This document shows, piece after piece, positions 8,494-16,229 of a stretch of DNA of 64,000 bases. Position numbers and translations under genes: made by a program. The number at the start of each line of letters is the position of its first letter. The first letter of the stretch is position 1. Location: NCBI RefSeq assembly GCF_002000085.1, contig NZ_MUZU01000004.1, forward strand, positions 310,001 to 374,000, read 5' to 3'. The notes under the pieces are model-generated. The model was not told where the DNA came from, did not search any database, and was given only the letters and a program-made list of their open reading frames with translations. The stretch comes from Pseudocolwellia agarivorans. Lineage in GTDB: Bacteria; Pseudomonadota; Gammaproteobacteria; Enterobacterales; Alteromonadaceae.

Positions 8494-9099
8494 CTATTTA
8501 GTAATTGAAGCTAATTCTAACGTTACTTGCTCAATACCTTCTTTAGCAATGCGTTGACTTAACTCTGCTTGTTTACTTGAAAGTAGTGAAATGCCTTCTA
8601 CAACCATATCGTATGCTTTCCATTCAAGTGTTTTTGGGTTTTTACGTAACTTGAAATCAATATCAATCGTAGGTCGGTTACCATCAATAATTTGTGTACC
8701 AACAGAAACTATTTTTTGACCTTCAGTACTTCTTTCTTTCTCAAAAATGACTTTTTGGTTTTTATACTGAGTTAAAGCATTAGCATAGGTGCGTATTAAA
8801 TATTGACGTATAGAAACTACAAAATCTTCACGTTGTTCTTTAGATGTAGATCTTAAGTTTTTACCTAAAATTTTATAAGCAGCATATTTATAATCGATAT
8901 GAGGCATAAGCTCTTCATCAACAATGTTTCTCATTAACTCTGGAAACTTTTCAATTTCTTGCTGATTATTGGCAATACGCGTAAATAAATTATTACCTAC
9001 ATTTTCTATCACTTTATATGGAGATACCTCAGCAGAAAAAGCTGAAACACTAATAAAGAGTGTGAAAATAAAAGAGAAAACGGAAACTAAATTTTTCAT
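8494..9099 (-). CDS. mlaC: MlaC/Ttg2D-like periplasmic phospholipid-binding protein
   Basis: A 201-residue secreted protein. It has a signal peptide (hydrophobic 3-22, cleavage near SAFSAE) and then a single MlaC-family domain with the usual LMRNIVDEELMPHIDYKYAAY segment, the YANALTQYKNQKV helix and the WKAYDMVVEGISLL strand. In the Mla system MlaC ferries phospholipid between the outer membrane and an inner-membrane MCE transporter. Here no mlaF, E, D or B is adjacent; it stands alone behind a TetR gene and has its own promoter with an operator in the spacer (9149-9165). It is therefore probably an inducible paralogue rather than the housekeeping MlaC. Confidence 0.82.
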   Translation of the reverse strand: MKNLVSVFSFIFTLFISVSAFSAEVSPYKVIENVGNNLFTRIANNQQEIEKFPELMRNIVDEELMPHIDYKYAAYKILGKNLRSTSKEQREDFVVSIRQYLIRTYANALTQYKNQKVIFEKERSTEGQKIVSVGTQIIDGNRPTIDIDFKLRKNPKTLEWKAYDMVVEGISLLSSKQAELSQRIAKEGIEQVTLELASITK

Positions 9100-9142
9100 G
9101 AATGCGCCTTAATAACGGTAAAATTTATATTGTGGTAATACT

Positions 9143-9171
9143 ACCATACCGACCGCTCGGTCTGCCAGTAA
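9143..9171 (-). promoter_or_regulatory. Promoter of mlaC-like gene with TetR operator in spacer
   Basis: On the minus strand TTACTG (9166-9171), a 17-bp spacer, then TATGGT (9143-9148). The spacer holds the palindrome GACCGctCGGTC (9151-9162). The same sequence type recurs in the tetR promoter, so both are probably bound by that regulator. Confidence 0.7.
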
Positions 9172-9225
9172 TTAAAAGTACTTTATTTATATCTATAAGT
9201 TATAACTAATAAGGTTTAAATAATC

Positions 9226-9813
9226 TTAATTGTGTTTTAGGTTTCTTAAATATTTACAAAGTTCGTCCATCACATGTTCAAATAACTCTTTATTTCGCGA
9301 GCTTTTACTTAAACTAGTTGAACCGTGAAATGTAGAAACGATAAAGTAAGAGACTTGACTATAGTCAATATCATTTCGAAGCTGATTTTTTATTTTGCGT
9401 AAACTGTCTGAAATAAGCTGATTAAGTTGCAATTGCATATCTAAAATTCGTAGTCTGAACCCTTCATCAACTCCTGCCATTTCCTGACATAAATTATTTA
9501 GAGGACAACCACAGATCAATTCATCACAGCTCATGTTTACACTCATTTCACTAAAAAATGCACAAAGGCCTTCAATAGGATCTTCGTTGTTTACCGCTGG
9601 CAGCCATGTACTTAAAAATAAAGGAGTGTATCTTTCTTCAAATACGGCATAGCCTAATTCCATTTTATTGGCAAAATGGTGATATAAAGCACCTTTAGAT
9701 ATTTCACATCTTTTTAGAATAACTGACAAGCTAGTTGCGGTGAAACCATGTTTATGAATTTCATCGGCACTAACGTCTAATATTTTTTCTCTGGTTTGTT
9801 CTGCGTCTCTCAT
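9226..9813 (-). CDS. TetR-family transcriptional repressor
   Basis: A 195-residue regulator. It has an N-terminal helix-turn-helix (about 8-55; KGALYHHFANKMELGYAVFEE is the TetR recognition region) and a C-terminal ligand domain containing CGCPLNNLCQEM, typical of the YxaF/LmrA-like branch whose operators are often ACCGACCGGTCGGT-like. Operators of that kind occur in its own promoter (9861-9874) and in that of the mlaC-like gene 126 bp downstream. Inferred: autorepression plus control of the MlaC-like gene, with an unknown, perhaps lipophilic or electrophilic, inducer. Confidence 0.9.
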   Translation of the reverse strand: MRDAEQTREKILDVSADEIHKHGFTATSLSVILKRCEISKGALYHHFANKMELGYAVFEERYTPLFLSTWLPAVNNEDPIEGLCAFFSEMSVNMSCDELICGCPLNNLCQEMAGVDEGFRLRILDMQLQLNQLISDSLRKIKNQLRNDIDYSQVSYFIVSTFHGSTSLSKSSRNKELFEHVMDELCKYLRNLKHN

Positions 9814-9848
9814 ACTTAAAACCTGATTACATGTGAAATGTAAAACTA

Positions 9849-9878
9849 ATACTAACAGACCAACCGGTCGGTTGTAAA
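9849..9878 (-). promoter_or_regulatory. tetR promoter with palindromic operator
   Basis: On the minus strand TTTACA (9873-9878), an 18-bp spacer, TAGTAT (9849-9854). The spacer overlaps the palindrome CAACCGgtCGGTTG at 9861-9874, which aligns with the operator before the mlaC-like gene. Confidence 0.7.
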
Positions 9879-9906
9879 ATGAATATGAAAAATTACCGTT
9901 TTTTCG

Positions 9907-10443
9907 CTATTTTTCAACATTCACATATTGTTTATACCACTCTGTTTCGCTACATAAGTCTTGAACCGATTCCACTCTATCTATAAAAGTTAGGCCATCT
10001 AAATGATCTATTTCGTGTTGAAAAATACGTGCTAAAAACCCAGATAATTCTTTATTATGTTTATTTCCTTGTAGATCAAAATAGCTGACTTTTATGGTTT
10101 TATACCGAGGAACTAAGCCTCTTATTGATGGCACGCTTAAACAGCCCTCCCAATCTTTTTCTTGTTCTTTGCTGGTTGTTATTATTTCAGGATTAATAAT
10201 CGCGGTAGGTTGCATAAGTGGAGCTTCAGGATAGCGCTTATTAGGCTTTGAACACATAATGAATATGCGTTGGCTAATATTTATTTGAGGTGCAGCAATA
10301 CCCACGCCACCAGCTTTAGCTACTGTGGTCAGCATCATATCAATAGTTTGTTGAGTTGCATCTGACATTATGTTTTCAACAGGCGATGCTATTTGAGCTA
10401 GAACAGGATTACCGAGTTGGAGAATTTCGACTTGTTCGTTCAT
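9907..10443 (-). CDS. def: Peptide deformylase (not linked to fmt)
   Basis: Metal-dependent enzyme that removes the formyl group from nascent peptides. All three family motifs are present: GVGIAAPQI, EGCLSVPS (Cys metal ligand) and QHEIDHLDG (two His ligands and the catalytic Glu). The start is placed at the ATG at 10443 (178 aa), which has AAGGAAG 5 bases upstream; an in-frame TTG at 10461 would add MIIRKS and is unlikely. It is not beside fmt, unlike the usual housekeeping copy, so it may be a second deformylase. Confidence 0.92.
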   Translation of the reverse strand: MNEQVEILQLGNPVLAQIASPVENIMSDATQQTIDMMLTTVAKAGGVGIAAPQINISQRIFIMCSKPNKRYPEAPLMQPTAIINPEIITTSKEQEKDWEGCLSVPSIRGLVPRYKTIKVSYFDLQGNKHNKELSGFLARIFQHEIDHLDGLTFIDRVESVQDLCSETEWYKQYVNVEK

Positions 10444-10527
10444 GGACTTCCTTATTATCAATTTTATTGAAAGAAGTTAATATTCATTCATATAAAATAA
10501 TTTTTTAAATATTGAGGTCTTACTATT

Positions 10528-10558
10528 AAAAAAAAGCTGAAACAGGTGTTCAGCTTTT
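10528..10558 (-). terminator. Terminator of sulfatase gene
   Basis: An AAAAGCTGAA/TTCAGCTTTT stem with a T-run on the minus strand (A-run 10528-10535), directly after the sulfatase stop. Confidence 0.85.
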
Positions 10559-10583
10559 GGGGTCAGTTATCAATTATCAAGTG

Positions 10584-12128
10584 TTAGTGAATATCTTGAT
10601 ACGTTATCCCTTTAGGTAACTGTGCGTCTTCACTCTGTAATTGAGATTTCATTGCTTCGAGCATATATTTCAATTGCTTAGGTTCTTTCTTATATAAGTT
10701 ATTTTGTTCAGAAGGATCTTGAACCAAGTTATATAATTCGTAAGTTAAGTGTTGCGTATTGTAGTTAGTGTGTTTTTTTCCAACAGGTACATGTTTTGGA
10801 AAATAATGATAAACAAGCTTCCACTCTTTTTCACGGTATGCAGTAAAATATGAACTACGGTGTTCATGGGGGAAATGCATCAAAAAGGTTTCAGGTTTGT
10901 TATTATCAGTTTTATTTTGCAAGGTTTTTTGTAAAGGGTAGCCATCAATTTTTGACTTATTATCTTTTATATCAAGTAATTGAGTAATTGTTGGGTATAT
11001 ATCTAATATACTTGCCATTTGTTCTTGTATTTTACCTGTAGTTATTGGCATTTTTTTCTGCCAATAATTGTTTTTATTAGACTTTACCCAAGCGGCAATA
11101 AAAGGAACTCGCATTCCGCCTTCATAATGAGTGCCTTTTTTACCCCTTAATGGTGCAGAACTAGCAATATCATGGAAGCCTGCTATTGGAGCGTCTGAAC
11201 CATTGTCACCAACAAAAAGTATGAGTGTGTTATCAGCAATATCTAATTTGTTAAGATGTAAAATAATATCCCCTAGTGATTTATCTACACCTGCAGCCAT
11301 AGTGGCGTATTGTTTAGTTTGTGTGTTCATTTCTTTAATATTTTCGTAGTCATCAGCAAAGCGTTTATCAGCAGTAAATGGGGAGTGAATTGCATAATGA
11401 GACATATTTAAAAAGAAAGGGGTATTACTTTTAACTGCTTGAGTTACTGCTTTGTTCGCTTCAAGGGTTAAGGCTTCAGTTAAGAAAATATCTTTACCGT
11501 GATATTCAGCTAAATGAGGAACTTGATACGGAGAATTACTTTTTTTTCTTTTAAAGTTTTTAGTGCCAAGATAACTTCCCGGAGAACCCCAAGCACCACC
11601 ACCAATATTTTTAGAAAACCCAATATTTAATGGATCTTCGCCAACTGAATTAAGAGGCCCGAAATGCGCTTTACCTACAAAAATAGTTTCGTATCCAAGA
11701 GGCGAAAGGGTTTTTCCTAATGTTTGGTGACTTTTATTAAGACCTTGCCAATTCCAATTTTCAGGGCCAAATTGACCTGCATTATTTTCGTCATGTTTTA
11801 TCCACTGAGTGGTGTGATGACGAGTGCTATTTTGTCCGGTAAGTAAACTCACTCGTGAGGGAGAGCACACACTATGTGCATAAAAATTACTATAACGAAT
11901 GCCGTTATCCGCGAGTAATTCCATATTAGGTGTTTTGTATAATTTGTTTAATGGCTGAGTTTTAGCATGGCCGTGTCCGTCGGTAATAAAAGGAACCGAG
12001 GTGTCCATTAGGCCCATATCGTCAACTACAAATAAAACAATATTAGGTAATGGCTGCTTATTTTCAGCGTGAGTAAGCCCTGAATAAGTAAATAAAAAAG
12101 AGATGAATAAGGTAGTAATGTGTTTCAT
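10584..12128 (-). CDS. Secreted type-I sulfatase
   Basis: Formylglycine-dependent sulfatase, 514 aa, exported by a signal peptide (residues 1-21, cleavage near THAEN). Metal-binding Asp pair D36-D37 (VVDDMG). The formylglycine motif CSPSR is at 88-92, followed by LLTGQ. Further metal-site segments are VGKAHFG, FLNMSHYAIHSPF and FVGDNGSDAP. The natural substrate is probably a sulfated glycan or aryl sulfate met in seawater; the S1 subfamily cannot be assigned by eye. A sulfatase-maturating enzyme is not in the window. No polysaccharide-utilisation neighbours. An upstream inverted repeat at 12221-12253 may be regulatory. Confidence 0.9.
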   Translation of the reverse strand: MKHITTLFISFLFTYSGLTHAENKQPLPNIVLFVVDDMGLMDTSVPFITDGHGHAKTQPLNKLYKTPNMELLADNGIRYSNFYAHSVCSPSRVSLLTGQNSTRHHTTQWIKHDENNAGQFGPENWNWQGLNKSHQTLGKTLSPLGYETIFVGKAHFGPLNSVGEDPLNIGFSKNIGGGAWGSPGSYLGTKNFKRKKSNSPYQVPHLAEYHGKDIFLTEALTLEANKAVTQAVKSNTPFFLNMSHYAIHSPFTADKRFADDYENIKEMNTQTKQYATMAAGVDKSLGDIILHLNKLDIADNTLILFVGDNGSDAPIAGFHDIASSAPLRGKKGTHYEGGMRVPFIAAWVKSNKNNYWQKKMPITTGKIQEQMASILDIYPTITQLLDIKDNKSKIDGYPLQKTLQNKTDNNKPETFLMHFPHEHRSSYFTAYREKEWKLVYHYFPKHVPVGKKHTNYNTQHLTYELYNLVQDPSEQNNLYKKEPKQLKYMLEAMKSQLQSEDAQLPKGITYQDIH

Positions 12129-12220
12129 TATTGAAATGTCTGCTATTTATTATTTTTAGTACGACTATTAATAACGGAAAATGTCATACATAACAATGTA
12201 TCACCTATATTATCACGCCA

Positions 12221-12253
12221 AAATGTAACGTTTGATGTATAAACGTTACATTT
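12221..12253. repeat. Perfect 13-bp inverted repeat upstream of sulfatase
   Basis: AAATGTAACGTTT (12221-12233) and its exact complement (12241-12253) flank a 7-bp spacer. A second smaller palindrome, ATACAT-AACA-ATGTAT, lies nearby at about 12186-12201. Both sit between the yegD stop and the sulfatase start. There is no T-run, so an operator is as likely as a terminator. Confidence 0.7.
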
Positions 12254-12302
12254 ATTAATTGGCTGTTTTAATCAGAACAAACGATATTTATTAGTGTGAT
12301 TA

Positions 12303-13661
12303 TTATGCATATATTTTATTGGCCCAACGAGTTAACCCTGCTGTTACACTACCAAAATTATCTCCTAATACAATGGGGGTATCTTTAAATTGTTGTTTGA
12401 AAAATTCATGAAGTACAGGAGACTGTGCGGTACCGCCAGTAACAAATATTACATCAGGTTGATGGCCTGATTGCGCTACGGCTTCATGCATTAAATGAGC
12501 AATACCTTTTAATTCGCGTGTTATACCGGTAAGTAATGTGTCTTTAGTTACCGTACTCTTTAACGAATCATCTAAGTCGTTAAGCTCGATAGTATGTTCG
12601 TTATGATCGGTTAAACCAATTTTTGCCTGTTCAGCTCCATTAACGAGTCGATAACTAAGCTTTTCTTGTTGAACTTTAAGTAATCTATTTATTAGCTCTG
12701 GCTGTTGAGCATAACGTATTAATTCTTTAAGGAAACGCTGATTCTCGCTACTGTAAAATTCACTTTGTTCATTAATTTTATTAATAGCAACAGCTTGATA
12801 AAATGAGTTTACTGGCATAGGTTTCCCCGATTTTAAAAAGCTATTAAGTCCTAACTCGGGCATTATTCCCGTTAATGCTAAACCAATATCAAAGTCGTTA
12901 CCGCCAATACGTTCACCGCAATGCCCAAGTAAATGATGAGTTCTATTATCGAGATCACGTAAGTTTGGTCCCATCAATAGCATTGAGCAATCGGTTGTTC
13001 CTCCACCTATATCAACAACAAGCACTTTAGTTTCTTTATCTAAAGTGGATTCAAATTCAAAGCCGGCAGCAACCGGTTCATACTGAAATTCTACATCTTT
13101 AAATCCTACACGTTTAGCTGCATTAGTTAATACGGTAATCGCTTGTTGGTTGCTTTCTTCACCTTTTAAGCCTTGAAAGTTAATAGGACGACCAATAACC
13201 GTTTGTGTTATTTCTCGGTTTAAAGATTGTTCTGCTAAGCTTTTTATATTTGCCATCATGGCCGCAACAATATCTTCAAATAATTGTACTTGCTGAGGAT
13301 ATAAACCGCTTGCTCCTAGAAAGGATTTAGGTGACTTAATGTAATAACCTTCTTCGGGGTCGGCTAAGTATGCTTGTAATGCTTGTTGACCAAAAAACAA
13401 GTCAGGTGGAATGCCATCTTGTTTTAATTCTCGTAAAACGCTGTTACTTTTTTGTAGTTGAACTTTACGTTGTTCTTGAAATAATAACTGCTCTTTTTCA
13501 GGTAATTGTTGGAGAAGCCAAGTTACAATAACTTCTCTACTTGGCGCATATAAAGTAGAGGCAACATATTTTCCGTGTTCGCTTAAAGATAATATCGATG
13601 GAGCACCGTTTTGCATTACACCTACTGCGCAATTTGATGTGCCGTAATCAAAACCAATCAT
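12303..13661 (-). CDS. yegD: YegD-type Hsp70-like ATPase
   Basis: A 452-residue Hsp70/actin-fold protein that keeps the nucleotide-binding domain but lacks the substrate-binding domain of DnaK, as E. coli YegD (450 aa) does. Phosphate-1 loop: GFDYGTSNCAVGV at the N-terminus. Phosphate-2: LVVDIGGGTTDCSM near 215-228. Adenosine motif: VIFVTGGTAQSPVL near 405. Cytoplasmic; precise role unknown. Monocistronic. Confidence 0.88.
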   Translation of the reverse strand: MIGFDYGTSNCAVGVMQNGAPSILSLSEHGKYVASTLYAPSREVIVTWLLQQLPEKEQLLFQEQRKVQLQKSNSVLRELKQDGIPPDLFFGQQALQAYLADPEEGYYIKSPKSFLGASGLYPQQVQLFEDIVAAMMANIKSLAEQSLNREITQTVIGRPINFQGLKGEESNQQAITVLTNAAKRVGFKDVEFQYEPVAAGFEFESTLDKETKVLVVDIGGGTTDCSMLLMGPNLRDLDNRTHHLLGHCGERIGGNDFDIGLALTGIMPELGLNSFLKSGKPMPVNSFYQAVAINKINEQSEFYSSENQRFLKELIRYAQQPELINRLLKVQQEKLSYRLVNGAEQAKIGLTDHNEHTIELNDLDDSLKSTVTKDTLLTGITRELKGIAHLMHEAVAQSGHQPDVIFVTGGTAQSPVLHEFFKQQFKDTPIVLGDNFGSVTAGLTRWANKIYA

Positions 13662-13831
13662 ATGTTGTACCTACGTTTAAAAAATCGCGTAGGATACTGC
13701 TGATGTGTAGTATGTGCAAGTGGGAATTAATGCTTAGTTGTATTCGCTTGATTTTTGCAGAGGAACTGAGTGAAATGAATAAAAATTATTCATGAATATT
13801 AAAAAATTTACTAAAAATAAAAGGGAACAAA

Positions 13832-14548
13832 ATGCGCTCATTACTTATTTTATCTTTAATTTTGTCTGTATTTAATGCACAGGCTTATCAAAATACAGAA
13901 AGTTATAAAAAGTCTATTGATGAAAAAATAGAAAAGATGAAAAAGAAAAAATCTTCTTGGACAGCTGAAGAAAAACAAATGATGAAAGATGCTAGCGATA
14001 ATCTAGCGAAAGCATTACCTAATCCGGGTATTCAAGTAGGGGAGAAAGCCCCAAGTTTTTCTTTAAAAAACGCTCAAGGTGAAAACATTACTTTAGAAGG
14101 TGCATTAGCTAAAGGCCCTGTAGTATTAGTTTTTTATCGTGGTGCATGGTGCCCATACTGTAATATGCAGTTACGTTCACTAAAAGAAAATTTACCTGAG
14201 TTTGAAAAATATAATGCACAATTGATTACAATTACTCCACAAACACCTGATAAGTCTGAGGCGCAATTTAAGAAAGAAGGTTACCCGTTTGAAGTCTTAA
14301 CTGATACAGATTATCAAGTAATGAAAGACTATAAATTGTATTTTGAAGTGCCTAAAGCTTTAGTTGAACTATACAAAAAGCATGGTTTAGATTTAGAAGA
14401 TTTTAATGGTGAAGGCCGTACGGCATTGCCAGTACCTGGTACTTTTGTTATTGACACTCAAGGAATAGTGAGAGCGATGACAGCACAAACAGATTATAAA
14501 GTTCGTATGGAGTCTGCTGATATAATTAAGGCATTATCTGAACTTTAA
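13832..14548 (+). CDS. Exported peroxiredoxin-like protein
   Basis: A 238-residue AhpC/TSA thioredoxin-fold protein with a signal peptide (1-18, cleavage near AQAYQ), so periplasmic. After a lysine-rich linker (30-60) the peroxiredoxin domain starts at VGEKAPSFSL. The active site is RGAWCPYC, with C107 and C110 as a CxxC pair rather than the classical single peroxidatic Cys, and the domain ends in GTFVIDTQGIVR. It probably reduces peroxides or oxidised thiols in the envelope. AAGGGA ribosome site. A strong terminator follows, so it is monocistronic. Confidence 0.85.
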   Translation: MRSLLILSLILSVFNAQAYQNTESYKKSIDEKIEKMKKKKSSWTAEEKQMMKDASDNLAKALPNPGIQVGEKAPSFSLKNAQGENITLEGALAKGPVVLVFYRGAWCPYCNMQLRSLKENLPEFEKYNAQLITITPQTPDKSEAQFKKEGYPFEVLTDTDYQVMKDYKLYFEVPKALVELYKKHGLDLEDFNGEGRTALPVPGTFVIDTQGIVRAMTAQTDYKVRMESADIIKALSEL

Positions 14549-14576
14549 TTCATAAATTTTTATAAACACCTTATAT

Positions 14577-14616
14577 AAAACGCTTTTTAGGTAAACTAAA
14601 AAGCGTTTTTGTTTTT
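14577..14616 (+). terminator. Terminator after peroxiredoxin gene
   Basis: A 14-bp stem, AAAACGCTTTTTAG with its complement around a GTAAA loop, is followed by TTTTGTTTTT. It ends about 10 bp before the next start codon. Confidence 0.88.
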
Positions 14617-14625
14617 GGAGTAACC

Positions 14626-15060
14626 ATGAAATATCCCTATCTATTTCTTGTATTAATAAGCTTTTCAAGTGCTGGTGCTGATACATTAAAACCCTTTACA
14701 AGTGATGGCTGTAGTGCATTTCCTGATGGAACATTTCAACAACAAGCACTTTGGTTATCGTGTTGTCAGAAGCATGATTTTGATTATTGGAAAGGCGGTA
14801 CATTTGAGCAGCGTATGGCATCTGATCTTGAATTAAAGCGTTGTGTTACCCAAGTTGGCAAGCCTAAAATTGCGATGCTGATGTTATCAGGTGTAAGAGT
14901 AGGAGGAACCCCTTATTTACCTACAAGTTTTAGATGGGGGTATGGTTGGTCATATCCTAAGGGGTACGGAGAATTAACACTAGAAGAATTAGCCCAGGTT
15001 GAAAAATTATCAAAACTTATAGTGATTAAGAATACAAATTTACCATTAAAAAATAACTAA
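14626..15060 (+). CDS. Secreted phospholipase A2-like protein
   Basis: A 144-residue protein with a signal peptide (1-18, cleavage near GADT). The segment DGCSAFPDG, then SCCQKHDFDYWKGG (about residues 46-59), resembles the CCxxHD active-site helix of secreted phospholipases A2, in which His is catalytic and the next Asp binds calcium. Further cysteines (C28, C67) could form disulfides. Inferred: a small calcium-dependent lipase or a structural relative, in the periplasm or secreted. Substrate unknown. Start codon supported by GGAGTAACC. It follows a terminator, so it probably has its own weak promoter or depends on read-through. Confidence 0.72.
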   Translation: MKYPYLFLVLISFSSAGADTLKPFTSDGCSAFPDGTFQQQALWLSCCQKHDFDYWKGGTFEQRMASDLELKRCVTQVGKPKIAMLMLSGVRVGGTPYLPTSFRWGYGWSYPKGYGELTLEELAQVEKLSKLIVIKNTNLPLKNN

Positions 15061-15224
15061 AAGCGCTTGATCAAAATGAATAGAAACCTGAGTCGAGGAA
15101 AAAATTTTTGATAGATGCTTAAATAATATTGTTGAGTAAAATAACTTAACGTAAACTGGAGTTATATAGTAAGATAAAGATAGTATTATTATATACTTAA
15201 CATTAATGATATTTGAATGTTAAA

Positions 15225-15286
15225 GGGAAGTTACCATGAGGTAAATGTACTATCATCTTATGGAAATGCAAATTAATCTTTTTTGA
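15225..15286 (+). other. Leader minigenes before binding-protein gene
   Basis: A good ribosome site (GGGAAG, 15225-15230) sits 5 bases before ATG-AGG-TAA (15236-15244), a two-codon minigene with a rare arginine codon. It is followed immediately by a 13-codon frame (ATG 15245, stop TGA ending at 15286) that stops 17 bp before the next gene. Whether these are translated is unknown. Confidence 0.35.
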
Positions 15287-15303
15287 TTAGTGCTAGAGAT
15301 TTA

Positions 15304-16221
15304 ATGACTCATATAAAAAGCATATTTAACTATTTTTTCTTATTATCATTACTCTTTCTGAGTAATTATTCGTATAGTAATATCGCAAATAAAGTTACTG
15401 TAATATACCCTGATATAAATGCGCCATACGATAAAATATTCTCTCAAATTATTGAAGGGATCAGATCAGAATTTAAAGGTGAAGTTATTACCCTAAAGCT
15501 TCCTCGCACCTTTGATCGTCAAAAAGTTTTTAAAAATATATCAACAAAAAAGATTATCGCTCTTGGTAAGCGGGGGATGGGTATTGTTAAAGATATTTAT
15601 CAAGAAAAATCGGTAGTTGTAGGAGCTTTTCCATTAACACCTAATAAAATATCAGGTGTTAGTTTAATGGCTTCACCTACCGCTTTATTTAACTCTCTAC
15701 ATGAATTAGCACCCCAAGTAAAAATAATAAACGTTGTGTATAGCAAATCTTCTGCTTGGTTAATGGAAGAGGCAAAAGAAGAGGCTAAAAATAAAGGTAT
15801 TACATTAAAAGCTATACCAGTTGAAGATATAAAAATGGCTGTACAAGCATATAATGATCTATTTAAAAATACGAAAAGTAAAAATGTCGCTATTTGGTTA
15901 CCTTTAGATCCTATTACGGCAAACGAAAAAATTATTGTGCCCGCCATACTCGAAAAAGCTTGGGAAAAGAAAATCGTTGTATTTTCAAGTAAACCAACTC
16001 ATGCAAAACGAGGTGCATTGTTTTCAGCATTACCAGACAATGAGAGCTTAGGTAAACAGCTTGTAACCTTAATGAAAACAGTAAACAACAATAATAATGT
16101 GTCTGTTGTTAAACCTTTAAATAGCATTCAACTGGCGGTAAATTTACGTACGGCTGCTCATTTAGGTTATAACTATCAGCCTAGTATGGTGTCTGATTTC
16201 ACTTTGATTTTCCCTAAATAG
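15304..16221 (+). CDS. Periplasmic ABC_sub_bind-type binding protein
   Basis: About 305 aa, with a signal peptide (hydrophobic YFFLLSLLFLSNYSYS, cleavage near residue 23) and then a periplasmic-binding fold of the PF04392 type (two Rossmann lobes: VTVIYPDINAPYD..., NVVYSKSSAWLMEEAK..., NVAIWLPLDPIT...). The ending, NLRTAAHLGYNYQPSMVSDF, is typical of members that sit next to sensor kinases. No ABC permease or ATPase is nearby, so it probably presents a ligand to the kinase encoded 8 bp downstream. I use the ATG at 15304, preceded by AGAG; a TTG at 15283 would lengthen the signal peptide. Confidence 0.8.
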   Translation: MTHIKSIFNYFFLLSLLFLSNYSYSNIANKVTVIYPDINAPYDKIFSQIIEGIRSEFKGEVITLKLPRTFDRQKVFKNISTKKIIALGKRGMGIVKDIYQEKSVVVGAFPLTPNKISGVSLMASPTALFNSLHELAPQVKIINVVYSKSSAWLMEEAKEEAKNKGITLKAIPVEDIKMAVQAYNDLFKNTKSKNVAIWLPLDPITANEKIIVPAILEKAWEKKIVVFSSKPTHAKRGALFSALPDNESLGKQLVTLMKTVNNNNNVSVVKPLNSIQLAVNLRTAAHLGYNYQPSMVSDFTLIFPK

Positions 16222-16229
16222 GCTACTAA

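Noticed and set aside
13598..13795. Plus-strand frame over the yegD start
   Set aside because: Overlaps the yegD N-terminus in antisense; no ribosome site; no recognisable product.
15600..15947. 115-codon frame antisense to the binding-protein gene
   Set aside because: Hydrophobic composition comes from the complementary strand of a real gene; no start signals.
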